Of a stretch of 64,000 nt of DNA, positions 55,901 to 64,000 are shown piece after piece. This stretch comes from Xenoacremonium recifei (lineage: Eukaryota; Ascomycota; Sordariomycetes; Hypocreales; Nectriaceae): positions 1 to 64,000 of the forward strand of contig WOFQ01000059.1 in the NCBI GenBank assembly GCA_012184525.1. The letters run 5' to 3'. Within the stretch, counting starts at the first letter, position 1; every line of letters starts with the position of its first letter. The position numbers and the translations under genes are program-made. The notes below the pieces were generated by a model. That model was not told where the DNA came from. It searched no databases and was given only the letters and a program-made list of their open reading frames with translations.

Positions 55901-58130
55901 TGGAATGTGTGGGTGCCATCGGATTCTGCTGTATGTTCCATAAAAACATAGTCCTGCAAGGGCAAGTTGCCAAAAACTGTTGAATCGCCGTATATGCGGG
56001 CAAAATGGATACGGTTTCGGAGATTTTTCTCTGTGTCCGTCACATAGGCGCCCATTCCCTTATACGCCGGGCCAGAAGATTCACCGGTATAGAAACCCTC
56101 ACGCCAGGCAACATTAAGACCATTGCCTTCAACCCCTTTCAGGCAGCTTCGAGAGTTGGTGTAAATATAGCCGACACCACTTTCGTCGATCAACAGCCAG
56201 TCGTCTCGACCCTATCCAATAGTTTAGACTTGAAGGCATCCAAAATTTTAGATCACTTACGTCGCCATTGATGTCCTCAAATCGCGTGCCGACTGCATCT
56301 CCCAATCCCGTACCTGTGAATCGCTGGCCAAGAGCCTGCCAGTACTGGGGAATATCGTCAATCCAGCCGTTTCGCCAGAACCAGACATTACCAGAGCCAT
56401 CAACATAGCCGTAATCACCTCGGCCATCACCATCGATATCAGCCAAAACAACTTGATCTCTTGGATATCCCTTAGTAGGCATAATCATCGCAGTATCGCT
56501 GACTCGCTTGAAAGTTGGAGACTTTCCTGCAGCACGATCTCCATCTCCCTGATTGATAGAGAGGTATGCATTGCCATCCGCATCGATATAAACGAGATCG
56601 TCCAGACCGTCCGAGTTCATATCGATGAAGTTAACGCCGTCAGTATATTCACAATTCAAGTCACCATCCAAGTCGCTCATCTGGGTGAAGGATGCTTTCC
56701 CATCAGCAGAATTGGCCCTGTTTCATTTAGCATCTAGAGTCAGACGGAGCGAGGAGAATGAAGAACGACTTCAGGGGCCATGAGCACTGACCAGACTGCA
56801 TAGTGCTGTGACGTATCGGAATCGCTAATCCATGCCAGAAGGTCATCGTAGTTGCGATCAAACAAACGCGCAAACTTCCACTGGTTTCTGTCCCATTGAC
56901 TGTTGGCAGTCCAAATAACCTATCAACTCCGCATCAGCAAGCGTCCCGAAAGCTTCAGAGCGTTAGCACTTACGCCCATCGCCTCGCTATCGTGATAGTA
57001 AATCCCGTCATCGTAACCTGAGCCACGTTGGGTCAAGCCGCCTGCATCAACACCACTTCCAGCATACTTGTCACAAACGGTCTTGCCGGTAGAAAATTCG
57101 CCTGGCGCAGCAAGACGATTATCCGCGATAGCCTGGTTGATGGCCTTGTAGAATACGGCTGCCATCTTGGCGTGTCCGACATCCTGCAGACAGTGTCAGA
57201 TCTTCCATATGGTAGGATAACTCCAGAGGGACATTTATTACATTAGGGTGAACGTGAGGTGATTCTGTAGCGAGGTAGTCGGTGTCGAAGTCAAACCACT
57301 GTTCTCCATTGGGCCACATTTCGGCAAGGTAGATACAGTTACCCTCCCCTGCGCGCTGGGTGACAAGAGCGCGATACTGATCATTAATGGTACCCTGGTT
57401 TGCCTCACCATTCGCGTTGGTCGTTGGGATCAGTGTGGACAGCATGACACAAGTGTCTGACATGCCATCGGCGCCCCAGATGGCATCAAGCACACTGTTC
57501 ATGCGCTGCCCGGCTGTGGAAGGATCCACGGGATCGTTGGCATCGTTGGTCCCTGCATTGATGTTGACAATATTCGGCTACGGAAGTCAGACAAGATTAT
57601 CAATACATGGATAACTCGGACAGACCTTGTAGGGAGTAGAGTGAGGGACTCTGGCAAGAACTTGACTGATGACGTCTCCAGGCACAGCTTCATGTTCCTG
57701 ATGATAGTCAGCATTGAGCCTCTATCACAATGCAGAGAGTTGCGCACATAGTCAACCATGGTGCCGCCGTGCAAGCTTCCGACCATGTCGACATCCCATC
57801 CATCCTGTCTCAAGGCATCTCTCAAAGGTTTGCGAGAGCTATGAAACCGTGTTAGTGTCGCTAATTTTGCTTGATTTTGGAGCGTCCTTACCCGTCCCCA
57901 GTGGTTGAGCCGGTGCCGCTCATGATAGAAGCGCCAAGAGAAAGGATACGCAATTGAAACGACTGATCTGCCCGCTTAGCATTCGGGTGAGTACCAAACT
58001 CCGCGAACGGATCCGCTGATCCAGGGAGGGTGTCATTCTCTCTGTGGATGAGAGGGAGCACCGACCCGGCTGCCAAGGGCAAAGAGAGGGCCGTGGCGGC
58101 CAGAATCGCCCTGTTAGCCCACATGACCAT
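52989..58130 (-). CDS. Secreted multidomain SGNH esterase with FG-GAP/VCBS repeats
   Basis: Fifteen exons were modelled, 1,440 residues: 58130-57892, 57838-57748, 57697-57626, 57577-57242, 57183-56974, 56919-56792, 56717-56261, 56211-55476, 55378-54498, 54442-54384, 54323-54112, 54059-53945, 53888-53622, 53566-53246 and 53187-52989. Every frame closes. A signal peptide (1-21) and a Kex2-like KR (52-53) precede an SGNH hydrolase: Ser68 in LGASIMSG, NAGTND, and HPNDVGH as the Asp/His pair. From about 330 to 900, FG-GAP/VCBS repeats occur (for example ADIDGDGRGDYGYVDG, ADVNGDGADDLLW). A GSGDDGSGDD linker (about 926-965) leads to a cysteine-bearing domain with ECGESD and MVWYHIQFNNFYQGI. That domain recalls the region after the catalytic domain in some fungal GH18 chitinases (low certainty). 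One intron needs a GC donor. A wall-polysaccharide deacetylase role is inferred. Confidence 0.75.
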
Positions 58131-59550
58131 GATTAGCCGAACGAGTGACAGTGAGGTGCCAAGAGGTGAGCCTGGTGGTTGCGAGGATACATAGCAAGAC
58201 CCTAGATATTTATAAAAGCTCGGCAACACGGTTAAGAATGGGGTTCATGCGATCTGGCCCCCATTCAGGCTATAGCTCGTAGGATCAGGCCTGCGTGGAG
58301 AGCGATATTGCTCTCAGACCACAAGGATCACGCCAATAGTAGCGTGCTCTTGCCATCAACTATCTACTCCATAACTTGGAGACCAGTCCTTTCGAATTGG
58401 GGAGACAAAAAAACTTCATGCAAAGCTTAGCGAGGTTGCATGGGGGCAGTTGTCAGATGGGGTACTCCTTCAGGAAGGAGAACTAAGGCGAATAGAAAAA
58501 AAGCTGTATATTGGGCAGAAAGAATAGAAGAAGGTAAGTAGTTGTCATATAATAACGTAGCATAGTTAGTTGAATCGAGTCTCACTATTTGAAGTTTACA
58601 ACTGTTGTGCGAAACACACGTACCCAAACGCTCATACACACAGCATTCGAACCTACCTACTGTTCAGTTTCTTTGATTCACAATATCATCGGGTATCCTT
58701 GCACTGCCACGAGAGGATCGCGTGTCGGTCCCGAACTCAGTTACCCTCTTATTGCTAGCCTTACGTGGTCCATTCCGACAAGGATTGGATTTCTCATCGA
58801 GTCGTTTTTAGTTACCATTGTATTGTTAATCTACAATTAAGGTACTTTGGTTCGATCATCTGATGCACGGGAGTTTCTTGCACGCGCCAACTCTTCCTGT
58901 TCAAGACATATCGAGACAAACATCGGACCCTTATTTCCGCAAGCGATCCCACCATGGCCGAAAGTGTCTACAACGTGGATCGACGTGCCGGACGACTTGC
59001 TATATTCCATCTATCGGAACCTGCGGAGCATACACAAGTCCAAAACTGGTCTCCATGAAGACTATTAAATTAAGGGGTGGAGCATCGTGATGCACCCATG
59101 GTGCAACCCAATGGCGCAAGCACGTGGTTGAGAGTGAAGGATTCATCAAGATATAGAAGGATCCAGACCTATTCAAGCCCCATGATGGATCATACTGTGC
59201 CTTGCAGTAACCATAAAATTATGGTTGAGAGGATTCTGTAAGTAATAAAGACATAGACCGAGCTTCTTAGACAGGTCTAGTGAAGTGAATATGTCACCCC
59301 ACTAACGACGAGGTAATCTTACTCTGAACTCCCCGAAATCCTTCAAGGTGCACGTTAACCACTTCCCCTCTAGGTCCAGGGGCAGCGACGAATTACGGGT
59401 ACAATAATTATTGAGGGGACATATGTAGTTCGCAAGTTGAGCAGCAATTGATCAGCCTATGCAAGTCGCGCTGAGTCCTGTGACTGTATTGGCGATTAAT
59501 ATCCCTGTTTAGATCATAATTCAGGGGGTTAATAACAGTACTTCGAACAC
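58131..59550. other. Promoter and gene-free sequence
   Basis: Upstream region of the SGNH gene, then AT-rich sequence without a coding frame. The missing haem-binding end of the adjacent P450 relic would be expected in the right-hand part, but none is recognised. Confidence 0.5.
58207..58214 (-). promoter_or_regulatory. TATA-like box of the SGNH gene
   Basis: TATAAATA on the minus strand, about 77 bp before the start codon, in a clear run of A/T. The position suits a core promoter with a short leader and supports the start at 58,130. Confidence 0.5.
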
Positions 59551-60655
59551 CTAGAGGATGTCGCCTAACACAAGCAATAGATGATAGACATATATGTGCA
59601 TTATCATATTCACCTTGATTCCCGAACCTTCCTGCTTGTCCCTCTGCTCATGACGATATCTACCGTACCGGGGACAAGACATGTTTGTAGCATCGCTAAC
59701 TACGAGCAGTGTTCGAATGAACGTAGAATCGACAACGCCCAGAGGCACGAAGTGGCCGGCGACCTCGGCCTCAGGTGAGACTCGGAAAGGTCCAAATGCG
59801 GCGGGCGGTGTCATTCGTAGACCCTCTTCAATGACACCATGCAGGTATAGCGATATTTCCGTGGTCTCGTTGGTGATTTCTGACATCTCTTTGAATGCAC
59901 TTCAAGTCTCTGATTAGAAATTTGAAAGCTTGTCTGGATTGTCCATCAAACAATAGAAGACTCCTGTCAGAAAGCTGGAAGTCGTGTCTTAACCGGCAAC
60001 AATCAGGGTGCAAGCCTAGCTTGGTGTATTCACCCTTCTTCAAAATATGAGAGAAGAAGTCGCTGCGCTCTACTCGCGCGTTCCCGATTCGCTTTTATAT
60101 CTTTGCAAGGTAAGTTGGCGATGAGTAAGGTATTTTCCTCACATCTCTTGGCAGGAAGATCAGTAATAGAGGTGTTAGCAAAGGAAGTAGCTTCTCAAAT
60201 GCATTTGCAGCACTTCCGAAGAAGACTCCCTCAACAGTGATCGACACCCAGTAATTTGTTTTCATGCTTTCGACGGCACCGAATGACTTTCTCAACACTA
60301 GATGGCCAGCAACATCGAATGTCGGCCAGTTAAAAGCCTCAAGCATATTTATGCCAGTCGAGGATGGACTACCTTATCTCGCCGATTGTGAGATGAAAAG
60401 ATCGACATGGTCATGAACATTGTCCTCTTGGTCTAGAAGTGAGCTTGTGCTAAAACGGAGGATCGCCTCTACCAGGAGTGATCCGCAGGATCTCGCGTGC
60501 TAACGATTCTAAGCACAGGATCGCCGTTGTCATAGCATGAAAACTTCTGAAATAGTTTTTCCCCTTTCTTGGAATGCTCTGTATGTCTTTATACACAGCA
60601 GGAGTAGCGCAAGAGAGGTCATTTGGAGCAATGCGGACAACGTCGTCGTACTTCT
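59551..60655 (-). pseudogene. Decayed cytochrome P450 (no haem-binding end)
   Basis: Fragments of one P450 occur in order on the minus strand. KYDDVVRIAPNDLS and IPRKGKNY start near 60,655. CYDNGDPVLRIVSTRDPADHS lies in another frame and ends in a TAG at 60,471-60,469. LFISQSAR is followed by TAA at 60,376-60,374. FNWPTFDVAGHLV and GVFFGSAANAFEKLLPLLTPLL come next, then KKGEYTKLGLH with a frame break. The last recognisable part is the K-helix region VIEEGLRMTPPAAFGPFRVSP (ExxR core). The resemblance is to fungal CYP65-like enzymes. The N-terminal anchor and the FxxGxRxCxG haem loop are not found. Multiple stops, frame breaks and missing ends mark it as non-functional. Confidence 0.8.
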
Positions 60656-63600
60656 AGTGGATATAGAAATTAAGAGGTGAAGTTCTACTTGCTCCTTCCT
60701 ATAAGGTTAGCTAGCCCCTTAACGTGAGAAATATCCTCCCAACCGTACCTCCCTAGGTTGTTTTCACTAAATCAACAGCTATATAAAGACATATTTAAAC
60801 CAAGAACAAATCTAGAAACACCTAACGAGATCGATCTCGCTATCTCTAATTCTGCAGCCAAAAGTTGATCACCCCGAATGGATCCAAATCACACTCTGGA
60901 TAGTCTGTTAAGAAAACAAAGAACTGATGATTCCTTGCTTATGATCATGTTGAGCTGAGAATGAATGCTTCGACATGGAGTTTAATGTATAGCCGGGACC
61001 TCTGGAGCCTTGGTTCCGAATTGTTGTTGCTTTAACCGTACTTACAAGAAATATGGACGAACCGGTAAATATAAGTCATGCATGGAGCCTCTGGTTTCAG
61101 TTTTACACAAATGTGATGAAGGCTCTCACTCATTTGTTCTTACGTAATTACAATCATATTACTATGCGGTCTACGGATTACTCTCCTATGTGTCTTGGGG
61201 CATCTCAGAAACTAATCCTTGTGCAAGCGTTTAGATTGCTCAGGTATTGGTACTGGCAGAAACATGGCCCTTCATTCATCAAGGAATGCAGTATATCCGG
61301 CGTGGTATAGTACGAAAACCACTGCCTCGACATTCTAAGAAGAACTGGATTCCTGAAGAACAAAACGCTCGAATGCGCCTCGTCTCTATTCTGGTACAGG
61401 GTAGGTGGTTGAGAACTCGCGATGTGGCGCATGGCTAATTGGGATGAAACTTCTATGTGGCTCGATATGATTGCCTTTCCTGCACCGGATCTAAAGCCAG
61501 AAAATTTCCCCTGAATCGCATTCAAATCCGGATCTTCATGTCACGGTTAGGCTCAGTCTTTTCCACATTCGCATCGCGGGCTAGTCAGACCCGATTGGCT
61601 GAGTGGTCCGGCACCTGACAGACCACGTGACTCTTCAATGTGTTGTTGACGATGGCTGGGCTTCACGAAACACTGCCACGAGAGTGGAAAGGCACACTGC
61701 GACTCGGCACTTGCTAGCGTCAGGCAAAGCCTTGCTCGCACGGGTCTCACAAGGCGAAACTCCTATTATAGATCAGTTCGTGAGAGTTTATCGTCATCTC
61801 GCGTGGCTTAATCGCATTAGAGAGTGTTTGATGACCCGGCAGTTTCTGAGCCTAGATTTTTCAGTCCCTCGGCATCCAGACTTTTTCATCCAAGCAAAAC
61901 AGGGGCTCAGCTCATTCCAGATCCTTGAACAGCCTCTGATCCCCGGCCATCATCGCCAGATCGAGCAATGACAGCTATGCGTGCCATAGAGGCCAGGGGC
62001 CAAATCAAAGCCGAGGCGTCTGGCCAAGAGATCGCAGGCCGGGATTGTGGGCGGCCCCGGCAGTCAGGAGTCTCGATTGCCGGCAGAGCAAAGACTGGTG
62101 GATCAGGATCTGGGCGAGAAAGGGAAATAGCGCCGGGTTTTGGCATGAACTGGCCGTCGGGAATGCCGCCAGACGCTTGAGAGAAGAAATTTCGAAACTG
62201 TCAACCCTGGATCAACGATGGACAGCGGATCGGGAAGTGGGAGGGATGTTTTCAGTCTGGCCCGATTCTCGTCTCGCCTCATCCCTCCATCGTCAGGGGC
62301 AGTGGAGATGGGATGGAGATTCGCTGGGGACGGGACACTCAGGGAGGCGCCCCGACACGGTGAGGCTCCGGGTCTATTTTCGTCGAGAGTTTGTACACGA
62401 GACGAGACGTCACAGCGATCGATGCATGGAACCACCATGATTCGAGGAACGCCAGCAGGTTGTTGAAACGGAGAGTCGGCGCTGAAACGGAGCGGCGACA
62501 GCCAGAGGTGTGGGACGGCGACTCACAAGTGCCGGGCCGCCGACTGGGCTTCTCGTGTCCAACAGTCTTCTGGCGATCAACAGCGCATCAGCAGGGAGAC
62601 GCCAATGGGAAGGGAGGGCTAGGTGCTTCGCCTACCGCAGGTGGTACTGTCTCCCGTTCACTGTGCGTCTCGCCTGATGGTGCCGCCGTGGCACAGTAAG
62701 AATTCGCCATCTCAAGGGGCTAGCTGGAATTCCCGGCCCTCGCTGTGGTGGCAGTGCCCTGGACGAGTCCGTGTTGGTGTTGAAGGGCGGGCGGGCTTCA
62801 ATAGTGTCCCCCGCTCCGGCTCATTAAGCAATCCATTTGCAGGGCGCAGACGCTGAGTGATCCAGGGATTTGAGATGATCAGTGGGAAGCATAATCAAAT
62901 GCGCAGCGTCTGGATCTCCCAGGGGGCCGTTGGCAGATGAGGGTGCGGTGCGGTGCGGTGCATTGTTTCGAGAGCCGCTGGCGGTTACAGGGTCAGTGTC
63001 TGGCGGCTGGCGGAACAATCAAACAGCCAGGGGAGCGAGAGGCAGCCCACGAAGCTGATGATCGACGCTGGAAAGCCGGGGGAACAGGCCGGATATACGG
63101 GCTGCAGCCAAGCAGCGTGTAAGACGGCTGAACAGGAGACTTGTCAAGCCTCTGGTCAACACGATATGGAGGCATAGCCACGTTCTCGGGACCCACGGAT
63201 GGCCAGGTACCGGTACAGCAGCTGTCAGCACCCGAGACACCGGCCAGGCGGGCTTTGTAGGCGTCGCCGAGGAGAGGAAGCGGTCTCGCTGGTACCCGGT
63301 ACTAGTTGTCGGACTCCAGAAAGCTTGATGTGCCCGGCGCTCGCATTTGGACATCGAATGGCATTCCAAGGCCGGACGAAAAACGAGGGCGCAAAACAAA
63401 ACAATGGACGACGGCGGGCATCACCGATGATGTCGTTGACCGCTAGCCTCCACGTGTACGCAGTGCGCAAGTGTTGCTGCAAGTTGTCGCGAGAGACACT
63501 CTAAGCGAGGCATGGTGGTGATGGCTTCGCTCAACTCGGGAACCTTTGTTGCATCCTTTCTCGTTGCACTTCGACTTGCACTTGCTTCGTGATGCTCACT

Positions 63601-64000
63601 TGCAGTAGCTGCCTGGGCGGGCTGTCTGGGCATCATCGCCAGCGGGCGGCTTGACTGCTTCGGGGACGGGCTTTCGCGTCGATATTCGTCAGCCTTATGC
63701 TGGGTTTGCTGGTGGTGAGCATAGCAGAGTGCATTGCACAACCCTAAGGCCCAAAGGGGCATGTGGGCGTCGTCATCCTCAGGCGCATCCTCAGGCCGCA
63801 AGGAAAGGCTACTCGCTCTCGCTCAGGAGCTGACGCGTCCTCCGAGGCCGATGGATCCCTGCCTGCCCGGGTGGGTTGGCCTGGCTTGCCTGACTTGCCT
63901 GAGGCGCCGCGAACCAGGGATTGACCAGGGTCTGCTAGCGGGGGGCTTGCGGGCTTGCCAGGGCCTTACAGGGGGGGCGCCGGCCTGAACCAAGGCACCC
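60656..64000. other. Gene-free right end (3.3 kb)
   Basis: From 60,656 to about 61,500 the sequence is AT-rich and may include the lost start of the P450. From about 61,550 the GC content rises. Only short overlapping frames are present, none with motifs. A GGTGC pentamer repeat lies at 62,942. No gene is supported. Confidence 0.5.
62942..62961. repeat. (GGTGC)4 tandem repeat
   Basis: Four exact GGTGC units in gene-free sequence. No function is apparent. Confidence 0.85.

Noticed and set aside
58847..59090. Two overlapping frames of about 75 codons
   Set aside because: No motif, no splice partners, and AT-rich surroundings. They do not contain the missing P450 haem loop.
61580..61680. tRNA-like phrase (GGCTGAGTGGTC)
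   Set aside because: It resembles a D-arm, but no T-arm GGTTCGAATCC-type sequence or acceptor pairing was found downstream.
63421..63801. A 126-codon minus-strand frame
   Set aside because: Rich in Ala, Arg and His with no domain, in a stretch with many equal-length overlapping frames.
1..64000. CRISPR arrays, rRNA and intact transposons
   Set aside because: No regularly spaced repeats, no ribosomal RNA sequence and no transposase or reverse-transcriptase motifs were seen. CRISPR is not expected in a fungus.

Overview
The window reads as a filamentous ascomycete chromosome, most likely Pezizomycotina of a Sordariomycete type. Genes are split by short introns (about 45-75 nt) with GTRAGT-like donors and CTRAC-like branch sites. 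Two Zn2Cys6 regulators carry the fungal-specific regulatory domain, and several products are fungus-typical (Nrd1/Seb1-like factor, Yhm2-type carrier, DUF2293 protein). Twenty protein-coding genes were modelled exon by exon with frames checked across junctions. One gene relic was also found. I see no tRNA, rRNA, CRISPR array or intact transposon.

Layout. From about 1.4 to 28.8 kb the genes look like conserved housekeeping: Rab4-like GTPase (-), PNS1/CTL-type transporter (+), LtrA-like membrane protein (+), WW-domain protein (+), EMC7-like subunit (-), O-acetylhomoserine sulfhydrylase (-), MARVEL-type membrane protein (-), peroxisomal long-chain acyl-CoA synthetase ending in SKL (+), WD40 protein (+), Yhm2-like mitochondrial carrier (-) and mitochondrial citrate synthase (-). 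Long gene-free stretches lie at 14.7-17.4 kb and 28.8-31.3 kb.

From about 31 to 40 kb there is an accessory block: a Zn2Cys6 regulator (+), an uncharacterised probably secreted protein (-), and a divergent pair of a metal-dependent amidohydrolase (-) and a Dal5/allantoate-permease-like MFS transporter (+). The promoter between that pair holds three near-identical 13-bp CGG-N7-CCG palindromes. This looks like a small uptake-and-hydrolysis module for an amide or dipeptide-like compound. Two conserved genes follow: the CID+RRM Nrd1/Seb1-like factor and the DUF2293 protein.

From about 47.5 to 61 kb there is a second accessory block: another Zn2Cys6 regulator (+) tail-to-tail with a GH31 glycosidase (-), then a 15-exon gene for a roughly 1,440-residue secreted protein (SGNH esterase, FG-GAP/VCBS repeats, glycine/aspartate linker, unusual C-terminal domain), then a decayed cytochrome P450. 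The last 3.5 kb hold no gene I can support.

Exon boundaries are read by eye from splice consensus, frame continuity and family resemblance. Untranslated ends are not defined.
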